DNA of 64,000 bases from an uncultured Senegalimassilia sp. (GCF_902464545.1 NZ_CABQJR010000001.1:117118-181117); one strand, 5' to 3'. Counted from the first letter of the stretch, positions 8,253-17,655 are shown. Notes: generated by a model from the sequence alone, not told the origin. Made by a program: numbers and translations.

Positions 8253-9017
8253 ATGTTGGCAAAACGCGTGATCCCCTGCATGGACGTGAAGGACGGCCGT
8301 GTGGTGAAGGGGGTCAACTTCGTGAACCTGCGCGATGCGGGCGACCCCATCGAGCTGGCGCAGCGCTACGACGAGCAGCGCGCCGACGAGGTGATCTTCC
8401 TTGATATCACCGCCACCAGCGACAAGCGCGAGACCACCGTCGACCTTGCAAGCCGCGCCAGCGCGCAGCTGCACCTGCCGTACTGCGTGGGCGGCGGCTT
8501 CCGCAGCGTCGCCGACATCCGCCGCATGATAGCCGCTGGCGCCGACAAGGTGTCGGTCAACAGCGCGGCGGTGGACAACCCGCAGCTCATCTCGGACGCC
8601 GCCGCCGCGTTCGGCACGCAGGCCATCCTGTGCGCCATCGACGCGAAGCAGGTGGCCGGCAACCCCAACAAGTGGGAGGTCTACGTGCACGGCGGCCGCA
8701 CCGCAACGGGCATCGACGCCGTGGAATGGGCCGTCGAGGCGGCTCGCCGCGGCGCTGGCGAGATCTTGCTGACCAGCATGGATCGCGACGGCAGCAAGGA
8801 CGGCTTCGACTGCGCGCTCACCCGCGCGGTGGCTCGTGCGGTGGATATCCCCGTCATCGCCAGCGGCGGCGTGGGCAAGCTCGAGCATTTCGCCGAGGGC
8901 ATCATCGACGGCGAGGCCGACGCGGTGCTGGCCGCCAGCGTCTTCCACTTCGGCGAGTTCACGGTAACCCAGGTCAAGGAGTACATGCGCAGCCAGGGCA
9001 TCCCCGTGCGCCTATAG
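8253..9017 (+). CDS. hisF: Imidazole glycerol phosphate synthase, cyclase subunit
   Basis: 254-residue barrel paired with HisH that cyclises PRFAR to imidazole glycerol phosphate and AICAR. Signatures are LAKRVIPCMDVKDGRVVKGVNF, FLDITATSD, YCVGGGFRS, DRDGSKDGFD and ASGGVGKLEHF, with both catalytic aspartates present. ATG 8253 follows AGGAG at 7 bases; an upstream in-frame ATG (8238) has no such site. A 144-base GC-rich gap with several short inverted repeats separates it from hisA. Confidence 0.95.
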   Translation: MLAKRVIPCMDVKDGRVVKGVNFVNLRDAGDPIELAQRYDEQRADEVIFLDITATSDKRETTVDLASRASAQLHLPYCVGGGFRSVADIRRMIAAGADKVSVNSAAVDNPQLISDAAAAFGTQAILCAIDAKQVAGNPNKWEVYVHGGRTATGIDAVEWAVEAARRGAGEILLTSMDRDGSKDGFDCALTRAVARAVDIPVIASGGVGKLEHFAEGIIDGEADAVLAASVFHFGEFTVTQVKEYMRSQGIPVRL

Positions 9018-9040
9018 AAAGGCAGTCGGTGCGAACAGGG

Positions 9041-9133
9041 GGGCGTGAACAGGGGACGGAGGTGTGTTCACGTTTGCCGTTCGGGAATATGAAAACGCCG
9101 TCGTGAACACACCTCCGTCCCCTGTTCACGCCC
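9041..9133. repeat. Large palindromic repeat, copy 2 (hisF-hisI gap)
   Basis: Perfect 32-bp inverted arms (9041-9072 and 9102-9133) contain the same core as the copy at 6542-6629 but a different 29-base centre. Additional partial GAACAGGG / CCCTGTTC copies sit at the outer edges (9033-9040, 9131-9138). It is the same REP-like family as copy 1. Confidence 0.9.
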
Positions 9134-9191
9134 TGTTCACGCGCCGTAGCCGTTCGCCCGCCGCCGGAAACCATCGTCGAAAGGACCATCC

Positions 9192-9524
9192 ATGCAAGCC
9201 GAGCTTCCCGAGCTGAAATACAACGCCGACGGGCTGATTCCGTGCATCGTGCAGGACGTGGAAACGCGCGAGGTGCTCATGATGGCGTGGATGAACGCCG
9301 AGAGCCTGGCGCTTACGTTTGAGCGCGGCGAGACGGTGTTCTGGAGCCGCAGCCGTCAGGAGCTGTGGCACAAGGGCGCCACCAGCGGCAACACGCAGAA
9401 GATCGTCGAGCTTCGCTACGATTGCGATGCCGACACGCTTCTGGCGCTCGTGCATCCGGCGGGCCCCGCCTGCCATACCGGCGCCACCAGCTGCTTCTTC
9501 CGCACGCTGGCCAAGTTCGAGTAG
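9192..9524 (+). CDS. hisI: Phosphoribosyl-AMP cyclohydrolase
   Basis: 110-residue zinc enzyme opening the adenine ring of PR-AMP. Signatures are VLMMAWMN, FWSRSRQELWHKGATSGN, and the metal cysteines in YDCDADTLL and CHTGATSCF. It is the HisI domain only; no HisE (PR-ATP pyrophosphatase) domain is fused or encoded next to it. GAAAGGA lies 6 bases before ATG 9192. Last gene of the his operon. Confidence 0.95.
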   Translation: MQAELPELKYNADGLIPCIVQDVETREVLMMAWMNAESLALTFERGETVFWSRSRQELWHKGATSGNTQKIVELRYDCDADTLLALVHPAGPACHTGATSCFFRTLAKFE

Positions 9525-9642
9525 GCGCTTGGCCGTCATCGCGCTTGCGGGGGGGGGGCGGCGGCAAACTCGCTCACGCGCAGTTGCCCGTAGACGCTTC
9601 GCCGTCATCGTGCCCCGCTGAGAACCGAATACGCGAAAGCTT

Positions 9643-9674
9643 GAAGGCCGGGTCATCCCGGCTTTCGTGCGTTT
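9643..9674 (+). terminator. Terminator of the his operon
   Basis: A 10-bp stem with one G-T pair (9643-9652 with 9657-9666) and a TCAT loop precedes a moderately T-rich tail. Confidence 0.65.
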
Positions 9675-9729
9675 TGCGCGCTTGTCGTGCCCGGTCGTGC
9701 GCTTCGGGTGGTTATCCGCGGCGACTTGC

Positions 9730-9758
9730 TTGCGCGCACCCGGCGCCTGCGCTATTCT
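9730..9758 (+). promoter_or_regulatory. Promoter of tal-rho
   Basis: TTGCGC (9730-9735), a 17-bp spacer and TATTCT (9753-9758) resemble a SigA promoter. The leader to the GTG start is about 110 bases and ends in a strong AAGGAGGAA ribosome-binding site (9862-9870). Confidence 0.5.
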
Positions 9759-9875
9759 GCCCCTAGCTTTATTTTCTCGAAGGAAACCCTTCCCATCATC
9801 AAGTTCCCGCTTCCCATCAACGCTCTTTCTATGCGCAAAGCGGGTAACAACCCATATATATAAGGAGGAATAAGG

Positions 9876-10558
<683 letters not shown>

Positions 10559-10562
<4 letters not shown>

Positions 10563-12709
10563 GCGACGAGCAGAATGTAGCGGAGGCGCCGCAGCAGGGC
10601 GCCCCCGCGGCCGATGCGGCGCCGGCTGCTCCCAAGCGCCGCCCGGGCCGTCCGCGCAAAAGCGCCGCCTCGTCTGGCAAGGCCTCTTCCGAGGCTTCTT
10701 CCGACGTCGCATCCGACGCCCCGGCCGATGGGGCCGATAGCGCCCCGAAAACGCCGGCCAAGCGCCGCCCGGGCCGTCCTCGTAAGAAGGCCGCGCCCGC
10801 CCAGAAGGCCGAATCCGCCCCTGCTGCGAAGGCCGATGCCGCCGCGAAGCCTGCTTCCGCGGCGAAGGCGAAAAAGGCGAAGGAGGCTCCTGCCGAGTCC
10901 GAGGCCGCCGCATCCAAGGCGCAGACCGCCGAGGCCGCCCAGCCCGCCGAGACGGTAACGGGCACGCCGGCAAGGCGCCGTCCGGGCCGTTCGCACAAGA
11001 AGATCGCCACCGCGCCCGTCGCCGCTCAGGCGGCCCCCACGCAGGACGCATCCGGCAAACAGCAGGCTCCCGAGGCAGCAGAAACCGTCGAAACCGCGCA
11101 AGCTCCCGCCGAAGCAGCCGGCTCCGACCAGCAGGCACCCGCCAAGGACATGGCCCCGGGCCGCGCGGCACGCGCCGCGCGCACGCCGCGCAAGTCGGTG
11201 CGCGCCCAGGGCGCCAACCGCGATGGCCGCTCCGAGCAGCATGAGGGCCGCGGCAAGGCCGACGCCCGCGAAGGCGTCGAGCGCGCCGAGGGCCGCAGCT
11301 CCGGCAACGCCGGCGCCGACCGCCACCAGCGCAACGACCGCAATGGCCGCAAGAACGGCAACGATCGCAACGACCGTCACCAGCGCCATCAGCGCAATAA
11401 CAACCGCGAAGTGGTCCCCAGCGTCAACAAGGACGACCTTGCCAAGCTCAAGGTGGCCGAGCTGCGCGCGAAGGCCGCCGAGCTCGACGTCGACGTGGCG
11501 GGCCTGAAGAAGGCCGAGCTCATCGACGCTGTGTACGACGCGTCCCTGAAGGCGGAGGGCTTCGTGGAGGTCGAGGGCATCCTCGACATCATGCAGGACG
11601 GCTACGGCTTCCTGCGCACCAACGGCTATCTGCCCAGCGAGCAGGACTGCTACGTGGGACTTTCCACCATCCGCCGCAACGGCCTGCGCAAGGGCGACAA
11701 GCTCACCGGCACCACGCGCCCGGCGCGCCCCAACGAGAAGTACGCCGCCGTGCAGAAGGTGGCCACCGTCAACGGCAAGCCCGTCGAGGAGCTGGGCCGT
11801 CGCGTGCGCTTCGGCGACCTCACGCCGGTCTATCCCGACGAGTGCCTGACCATGGAGCATGGCCAGACCACCATCACGGCGCGCGTCATCGACCTGGTCA
11901 GCCCCATCGGCAAGGGCCAGCGCGGCCTGATCGTCAGCCCGCCGAAGGCCGGCAAGACCACCATCCTGAAGGATATCGCCGCGGCCATCAGCGCCAACAA
12001 CCCCGAGGTGCATCTCATGTGCCTTTTGGTCGACGAGCGCCCCGAGGAAGTCACGGACATGCAGCGCTCCATCAAGGGCGAGGTCATCTCCTCCACCTTC
12101 GATATGCCCACCGAAAACCACATCCAGGTTTCCGAGCTGGTCATCGAGCGCGCAAAGCGCCTGGTGGAGGATGGCAAGGACGTCGTGGTGCTGCTCGACA
12201 GCCTCACGCGCCTGGCGCGCGCCTACAACCTGGCGCAGCCCGCGTCCGGCCGTATCCTGTCCGGCGGCGTGGACTCCACGGCCCTGTACCCGCCGAAGAA
12301 GTTCCTGGGCGCGGCCCGAAACATCGAGGGCGGCGGCAGCCTGACCATCCTCGCGTCGGCCCTGGTGGAAACGGGCTCGAAGATGGACGAGGTCATCTTC
12401 GAGGAGTTCAAGGGCACGGGCAACATGGAGCTCAAGCTCGACCGTAACCTGGCAGACCGCCGCATCTTCCCGGCCATCGACCCGGTGGCATCGGGAACGC
12501 GCAAGGAAGACCTGCTGCTCGATCCGCAGAAGGCCCCGCTCATCTGGGCGGTTCGCCGCATCCTTGCGAACACGAACAACACCGAGCGCGCCATGGACAT
12601 GCTCATCAAGTCCTTGAAGCGCACCGACGACAACGACGAGTTCCTTATGCGCACGGCGAAAAAGGCCCAGCACAACAACGGGAACGCAAACGCAAACCTG
12701 GAGTTCTAG
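10559..12709 (+). CDS. rho: Transcription termination factor Rho
   Basis: Hexameric RNA-dependent ATPase/translocase, 716 residues against about 420 in E. coli. Residues 1-290 form an Ala/Lys-rich, low-complexity extension with three AT-hook-like basic repeats, KRRPGRPRK at 26-34 and 68-76 and RRRPGRSHK at 139-147, followed by an Arg/Asn/Asp-rich stretch (250-283). The Rho N-terminal domain is at 291-330, the cold-shock RNA-binding fold at 336-405, Walker A PPKAGKTT at 461-468, and Walker B VVVLLDSLTRLAR after it. Such basic inserts occur in actinobacterial Rho and enhance RNA binding. The gene begins inside the tal stop. Confidence 0.97.
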
Positions 12710-12724
12710 GGGAGACATATTTAG

Positions 12725-14752
12725 ATGGCGACAATGCATGACAACAACGAAACGGTTGCCTGGCCCAAGCGCGCGGTGGTCACGGCCGGCATGCCCTACG
12801 GCAACAAGCCGCTGCATTTCGGGCATATCGCCGGCGTGTTCGTGCCCGCCGACTGCTTCGCGCGCTTCCTGCGCGACCGCATCGGCGCGGAAAACGTCCG
12901 CTTCATCAGCGGCACGGACTGCTTCGGCTCGCCCATCAACGAGGGCTACCGCAAGCTGGTGGAGGCCGGGCAGTTCGACGGCACCATCGAGGATTACGTG
13001 CTGCGCAACCACAACCGCCAGAAGGCCACGCTGGATTCCTATGACATCAGCCTTGATATCTACGAAGGCTCCAACATCGGGCATTCCGGCGAGGTCCACC
13101 AGCTCATCAGCGAGGCGTTCATCAAGAAGCTGCATGAGAACGGCTGGCTGCAGAAGCGCGCGACGCTGCAGTTCTACGACCCCGAGGCAGGCACGTTCCT
13201 GAACGGCCGCCAGGTGCAGGGCCATTGCCCCGTGCAGGGCTGCAAGTCCGAGCACGCCTATGCCGATGAGTGCGACCTAGGCCACAGCTATGCGCCTGAG
13301 GATCTTATCGCGCCGAAGTCCTCGCTCACCGGCGTCACGCCCGAGATGCGCCCGGTGGAGAACTGGTATTTCGACCTGCCGGCGTTCAACGGCTTCCTGA
13401 AAAAGCACGTGGAGGCCCTTGAGGCCGACCCCGAGGTGCGCCCCATCGTGCCGCAGACCATCAAGGAGTTCTTGGCCCCGCCGGTGGTCTATATCAAAAA
13501 CGAGCTGTACGACCAGTATCTGGAAATCGCCGACAAGCTCGCGCATCATCAGTACCATGAGGCCGAGAAGGGCAAGCAGTCCTTCGAGATCGAGTTCGAC
13601 ACCATCGACGACCGCGATGCGGCACGCGACGTGCTTGCCGCGGCGGGCATCCGCTTCCGCACGGGCAAGGCGCTCGTTCCCTTCCGCATCACCGGCAACA
13701 TCGAGTGGGGCGTGAAGGCGCCGGTCATCGACGGGCTCGAGGGCCTGACGGTGTGGTGCTGGCCCGAAAGCCTGTGGGCTCCCATGAGCTTCACCATGGC
13801 CGTCAACGACAAGATGGGCCTGCCGCGCGGCAGCTGGCGCGACTTCTGGTGCTCGGAAGACGCGCAGGTCTACCAGTTCATCGGCCAGGACAACCTGTAC
13901 TTCTACGGCGTGGCCCAGCCGGCGCTCATCGAGGCGCTGCGCCCGGGCGATATCCTCGCGCCCGGCGAGACGGACACGCCCCTGCGTCAGACCAGCCTCA
14001 TCGCCAACCATCACATCCTGCTCGGCAACAAGAAGGCTTCGTCGTCGGGCTCGGTCAAGCCGCCTACGGCCGACGAGCTGCTGGAGCATTACACCGTCGA
14101 GCAGCTTCGCGCACACTTCCTGGCGCTTGGCCTGGATCAGAAGTCCGTGGGCTTCAAGCCCAAGCCCTTCGACCCCGACGAGGCGAAGCGCAACGACCCG
14201 CGCGTAGCCGACCCGGTTCTCAAGGAGGGCACGCTGCTCACCAACGTGTTCAACCGTCTGGCACGCAGCTGCTTCTACGAGGCGCAGAAGAACTTCGAGG
14301 GCTGGATGCCGCTCGGCGAGGTGTCGCCTGAGGTGCGCGAGCGCGCGCACGCCTGCATGAACGAGTACGACAAGACCATGCACAAGGCCGAGCTGCACAC
14401 GGTCATGTCCATCATGGACACGTTCATCCGCTGGGCGAACAAGTACTGGACGGACAACATCCGCACCGCCGAGAAGGAAGGCGACGAGCAGCTGCGCCGT
14501 CAGGTGCTCGTGGACTGCTTCTACCTGCTTCGCGTGTCCACGCTGCTCATGCACCCCGTGGTGCCGAAGGGCTGCGAGAAGATCGCCGATTACCTCAGCT
14601 TCGAGTTCGACGACTTCTTCAGCTGGAACTTCGATTTCGAGGGCATGGACGAGCTGTGCCACGGCGCCGAGCTCGAGGATGGGCGCCATCGCATCCGCGA
14701 GCTTCCCCCGCGCTTCGACTTCTTCTCGAAGCACCCCTCGCAGTTCAAGTAG
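12725..14752 (+). CDS. metG: Methionyl-tRNA synthetase
   Basis: Class I aminoacyl-tRNA synthetase charging tRNA-Met (675 residues). The HIGH-type motif is in GNKPLHFGHIAG near residue 32. A zinc-binding insert has CPVQGC and ADECDLGH. WGVKAPV and WCWPESLWAP precede the catalytic KMSKS-type loop, which is unusual: LLGNKKASSSGSVKPP, with no KMSKS. The C-terminal helical anticodon domain (VFNRLAR and on) is present; no EMAP/Trbp111-like tRNA-binding domain is evident. AGGGGAGA precedes ATG 12725, with a second ATG at 12734. Confidence 0.93.
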   Translation: MATMHDNNETVAWPKRAVVTAGMPYGNKPLHFGHIAGVFVPADCFARFLRDRIGAENVRFISGTDCFGSPINEGYRKLVEAGQFDGTIEDYVLRNHNRQKATLDSYDISLDIYEGSNIGHSGEVHQLISEAFIKKLHENGWLQKRATLQFYDPEAGTFLNGRQVQGHCPVQGCKSEHAYADECDLGHSYAPEDLIAPKSSLTGVTPEMRPVENWYFDLPAFNGFLKKHVEALEADPEVRPIVPQTIKEFLAPPVVYIKNELYDQYLEIADKLAHHQYHEAEKGKQSFEIEFDTIDDRDAARDVLAAAGIRFRTGKALVPFRITGNIEWGVKAPVIDGLEGLTVWCWPESLWAPMSFTMAVNDKMGLPRGSWRDFWCSEDAQVYQFIGQDNLYFYGVAQPALIEALRPGDILAPGETDTPLRQTSLIANHHILLGNKKASSSGSVKPPTADELLEHYTVEQLRAHFLALGLDQKSVGFKPKPFDPDEAKRNDPRVADPVLKEGTLLTNVFNRLARSCFYEAQKNFEGWMPLGEVSPEVRERAHACMNEYDKTMHKAELHTVMSIMDTFIRWANKYWTDNIRTAEKEGDEQLRRQVLVDCFYLLRVSTLLMHPVVPKGCEKIADYLSFEFDDFFSWNFDFEGMDELCHGAELEDGRHRIRELPPRFDFFSKHPSQFK

Positions 14753-14776
14753 GGTTTCAAAGCACGGCATCCGATC

Positions 14777-14815
14777 AGGCTGGCCAGCTGCGGCAACGCG
14801 GCTGGCCGGCCTTTT
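14777..14815 (+). terminator. Terminator after metG
   Basis: A strong stem pairs 14777-14788 with 14801-14812, with one G-T pair, followed by a short T tract. Confidence 0.7.
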
Positions 14816-14842
14816 CATGGGTGCGGAAAGATTGGTTTGCAT

Positions 14843-15322
14843 ATGCACGTTGATTTGTATTCCGACGGCGCCTCGCGGGGCAACCCCGGGCCGGGCGGGT
14901 ACGGCAGCATCCTGCGCTTCGTCGACAGCAAGGGCGGGGTGCACGAACGGGAGTTCTCGCAAGGGTATCGCTGCACCACGAACAACCGTATGGAGCTGCT
15001 CGGCGCCATCGTGGCCCTCGAGGCCCTCAAGCGCCCGTGCCACGTGACGCTGTACTCCGATTCCCAATATCTGGTGAACGCGTTCAACCAGCACTGGGTG
15101 GACGGCTGGCTCAAGCGCGGGTGGAAGAACTCGCAGAAGCAGCCGGTGAAGAACTCCGATCTGTGGAAACGCATGCTCAAGGCGAAGGAACCCCACGACG
15201 TGGAGTTCGTCTGGGTCAAGGGCCATGCCGGCCATGCCGAGAACGAGCGCTGCGATGCGCTGGCAACCTCCGCGGCCGACGACCCATCGCGCCATAAGGA
15301 GGACGCTGGCTTCCGCGGCTAG
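14843..15322 (+). CDS. rnhA: Ribonuclease HI
   Basis: Degrades the RNA strand of RNA-DNA hybrids (about 160 residues). All four acidic active-site residues are visible: DLYSDGASRGNPGPGG, NNRMELLGAI, LYSDSQYLVNAF, and the final Asp in ENERCDALA, plus the substrate-handling WVKGHAGHAENE loop. The start is uncertain. ATG 14843 lies 12 bases past GGAAAG, while an in-frame TTG at 14837 has better spacing (6 bases). Confidence 0.93.
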   Translation: MHVDLYSDGASRGNPGPGGYGSILRFVDSKGGVHEREFSQGYRCTTNNRMELLGAIVALEALKRPCHVTLYSDSQYLVNAFNQHWVDGWLKRGWKNSQKQPVKNSDLWKRMLKAKEPHDVEFVWVKGHAGHAENERCDALATSAADDPSRHKEDAGFRG

Positions 15323-15344
15323 GCGATGGCGCAAGTCACTGTCA

Positions 15345-15506
15345 GGAACGGGCAGGCGGAGCGGGCCGGGGTTGAATCCCCGGTTTCGCCCCACCTGCCC
15401 GTTCTCCATATATGCAGGTTGCCTCACCTGGGCGTATGCCCGTTCAGTGCAAAAGGTACCGCGCTTGTTGCCAGGGTGATACAGTGGCGTAAGCGATTTT
15501 GCAACC
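15345..15506 (+). promoter_or_regulatory. Highly structured leader upstream of the NlpC/P60 gene
   Basis: A perfect 11-bp stem (15346-15356 with 15394-15404) encloses a second CCGGGG/CCCCGG hairpin (15366-15371, 15378-15383). Downstream, GGTTGC (15417-15422) can pair with GCAACC (15501-15506) immediately before the ribosome-binding site and encloses a GGGC-GTAT-GCCC hairpin. The first structure may be the rnhA terminator, though no T-run follows. Together they could form a regulatory leader. No known riboswitch consensus is clearly matched. Confidence 0.4.
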
Positions 15507-15523
15507 GAGAAGGAGGTTCGTGC

Positions 15524-16756
15524 ATGCAACAGGAAATGAAGCTGCGCCGCCGCATCGCCGGTGGAGCGATGGCTTGCGTCCTGTCCTGCGGCCTTATGGT
15601 TCCGCAGCTGGCATTCGCCACCCCTGATTCATCTTCCAAGCAGGCAGAGGCCCAGGCGGTCCTGGCCTCGCTCAACTCCATGCAGTATCAGCTCGATCAG
15701 GCGTCGGCCGACTATGGCCAGGCGCTCGAGGAGCAGGCTCAGGCCCAGCAGTCCGCCGATCAGGCGCAGGAGCGCATCGACCAGATCAACGTCGAGATCG
15801 CCGACGTGCAATCCCGTTTGGGCGATCGCGCGCAAAGCATGTACCGCACGGGCGCCAGCTCGTTTTTGGACTTGCTGCTCGGCTCCACCTCGTTCAGCGA
15901 GTTCGCCACGAACTGGGACCTGCTGAACAAGGTCAACGATAACGATGCCGAGCTCGTGCAGCGCAACAAGGATCTGCGCACCGAGGCTCAGGAGCAGAAG
16001 GCCACGTTCGACGAGCAGACCCGCACCGCCGCTGCCAAGGCCTCCGAGGCCAAGCAGATTCAGGACGAGGCGCAGTCCACCGTCAACTCCATGCAGCAGA
16101 CCTATGACGGCCTTTCGGCCGAGGTTGCCACGCTGGTTGAGGAAGAGCGCGCCGCACAGGCTGCTGCTGCCGCCGCAACTGCCCAGCAGACCGTCGACCA
16201 GTCCGCTGCCCAGGCCACCCAGCGTATGGGCATCGCCGCTGCCACCAACAACAACGCCAATGCCGGCGGCAATGGCGGTAACGGCGGCGCTGCCGATAAC
16301 GGCGGTGGCAACACGTGGACCGACAACTCCGGCGACACCGGCAACACCGGTTGGACCGATAACGGCAACTCGGACAACTCCGGCAACACCGGCAACTCGG
16401 GCGGTTCCAGCAGCTGGACGCCGTCTTACAACGCCTCCACGGGCAACGCCATCGTCGACCGCGCTTACAGCTGCATCGGCGCACCGTACGTGTGGGGCGG
16501 CGTCGGCCCTGACGGCTTCGATTGCTCCGGCCTGGTCAGCTATGCGCTGACCGGCAGCAATTCGCGCTACGGCACCACGTACACGTTCATGGGCATGTCC
16601 CAGGTCTCCGATCCCCAGCCCGGCGACATCTGCACCAGTTGGTCGCACTGCGGCATCTACATCGGCGGCGGCCAGATGATCCATGCCCCAACCTTCGGCC
16701 AGACGGTGTGCGTCAGCTCCGTGCAGTCCGACATGATCATCGTGCGCCCCTGGTAG
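15524..16756 (+). CDS. Secreted NlpC/P60 peptidoglycan endopeptidase with coiled-coil domain
   Basis: 410-residue secreted cell-wall hydrolase of the PcsB/CwlO/RipA type. It has a signal peptide (about 1-31, ending AFA), a long Gln/Ala-rich coiled coil (about 35-225), a Asn/Gly/Thr-rich low-complexity linker (about 240-300) and a C-terminal NlpC/P60 domain. The catalytic triad is Cys334 (FDCSGLV), His375 (SHCGIYIG) and His387 (MIHAPT). The coiled coil typically autoinhibits or binds FtsEX-type regulators. ATG 15524 follows GAGAAGGAGG; an upstream open frame from 15326 runs through the leader and is rejected. Confidence 0.9.
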   Translation: MQQEMKLRRRIAGGAMACVLSCGLMVPQLAFATPDSSSKQAEAQAVLASLNSMQYQLDQASADYGQALEEQAQAQQSADQAQERIDQINVEIADVQSRLGDRAQSMYRTGASSFLDLLLGSTSFSEFATNWDLLNKVNDNDAELVQRNKDLRTEAQEQKATFDEQTRTAAAKASEAKQIQDEAQSTVNSMQQTYDGLSAEVATLVEEERAAQAAAAAATAQQTVDQSAAQATQRMGIAAATNNNANAGGNGGNGGAADNGGGNTWTDNSGDTGNTGWTDNGNSDNSGNTGNSGGSSSWTPSYNASTGNAIVDRAYSCIGAPYVWGGVGPDGFDCSGLVSYALTGSNSRYGTTYTFMGMSQVSDPQPGDICTSWSHCGIYIGGGQMIHAPTFGQTVCVSSVQSDMIIVRPW

Positions 16757-16822
16757 CGCTTCCCGCTCCGGCGCCGCGCCGGCAAGTATCTAGCCGGCAG
16801 CGAAGAAACACCTGCAGCAAAC

Positions 16823-16866
16823 AACGAGCCCCAAGCTGTCCCATCAGCTTGGGGCTCGTTCGCGTT
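16823..16866 (+). terminator. Terminator after the NlpC/P60 gene
   Basis: A perfect 16-bp stem (16823-16838 with 16845-16860) with a 6-base loop. The arms end in AA/TT runs, so it can work in both directions. Confidence 0.85.
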
Positions 16867-17070
16867 TACAGGGGTGTTAGCTCGGCAGGAAAGGCTGCTT
16901 GAAGCCGGGGCTGGCGAAAGGGGCGCCGAGCCAATCATGCCTATGGAACATTCGGCCTCATTGCCAGTGGGGGAGGGCGTCTAATTTCGCGAAGGGCGGG
17001 TGTCGGCAAAATCATGCCAGCGGGGCATGTAACCCTAATCGGCGCGCGCCCGCGCTTCCGCGATACCGCG
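16867..17070. other. Intergenic region with nothing recognised
   Basis: Together with the preceding terminator this forms a 314-base gap between the convergent NlpC/P60 gene and engB. A 64-codon open frame at 16899-17093 has no ribosome-binding site or recognisable composition, and I see no supported feature. Confidence 0.5.
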
Positions 17071-17655
17071 CTAGCCTTCGCAGGCCTGCGTGATGAGCTT
17101 GCGCAAGGCGTCGAAGCCCTCGCGTTTCTCGCTGGACGTCACCAGCATGGGAACGTCGTCGGGTAGGGCCAGCTGGCGGCGCAGCACCGATACCTGCTTG
17201 TTCTGCTGGTTGCGGGAGAGCTTATCGGCCTTCGTGAGCACCACGGCGAACGGAAGCCCCGCCTCTATGAGGAAGTTGATCATGTTCAGATCGAGCTGCT
17301 GCGCTTCGTGGCGGATGTCCACCAGGCTGACCACCAGCGCGAAGTTGCGATCCTGGTTGAAATAGCCCTCGATCAGCTCCGCCCAGCGGCCCTTCTCGGA
17401 TTTCGCCACGCGCGCGTAGCCGTAGCCAGGCAGGTCGACGAAGCGGGCGCCTTCGGTGGCGAAGAAGTTGATGGTAGACGTCTTGCCGGGCTTCTGCGAG
17501 ACCTTCGCCAGGCTTTTGCGGCCGAACAGGGCGTTGAGCATGGACGACTTGCCCACGTTCGAACGGCCGGCGAACGCCACTTCCGGAAGCGTCGAGGGAG
17601 GCAGCTGCGACGAGATGCCGAACGAGCGCTCGAAGGTTACGTTGTTGAAGTTCAT
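17071..17655 (-). CDS. engB: Ribosome-biogenesis GTPase EngB/YsxC
   Basis: 194-residue TrmE-Era-EngA-EngB-class GTPase required for late 50S assembly. G1 is AGRSNVGKSS, G2 the KTSTINFF region, G3 VDLPGYGYA, G4 TKADKL, and the G5-like loop VTSSEKREG. The ATG complementing 17653-17655 is chosen because it reads MNFNNVTFERSF and has GGAG 6 bases upstream. The longer frame begins 13 residues earlier without one. Monocistronic and convergent with the upstream gene. Confidence 0.95.
   Translation of the reverse strand: MNFNNVTFERSFGISSQLPPSTLPEVAFAGRSNVGKSSMLNALFGRKSLAKVSQKPGKTSTINFFATEGARFVDLPGYGYARVAKSEKGRWAELIEGYFNQDRNFALVVSLVDIRHEAQQLDLNMINFLIEAGLPFAVVLTKADKLSRNQQNKQVSVLRRQLALPDDVPMLVTSSEKREGFDALRKLITQACEG

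Larger units (their letters stand above)
9525..9875 (+). other. Intergenic region with G10 tract, terminator and tal promoter
   Basis: No gene is supported in this 351-base gap. It contains a run of ten G (9549-9558), the his terminator at 9643-9670, and then the promoter and untranslated leader of tal. Confidence 0.6.

Noticed and set aside
15345..15420. Possible tRNA or ydaO riboswitch because of GGGGTTGAATCCCC
   Set aside because: The T-arm lacks the TTC of a tRNA and no anticodon, D-arm or CCA-side stem fits. The other conserved blocks of ydaO are not seen. Kept only as a structured leader.
15326..15523. Longer N-terminus for the NlpC/P60 protein
   Set aside because: It would put 66 residues before the signal peptide and run through the leader hairpins. 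ATG 15524 has GAGAAGGAGG and starts the signal peptide.
16899..17093. 64-codon ORF between the NlpC/P60 gene and engB
   Set aside because: No ribosome-binding site, unusual composition, and it overlaps the engB stop on the other strand.
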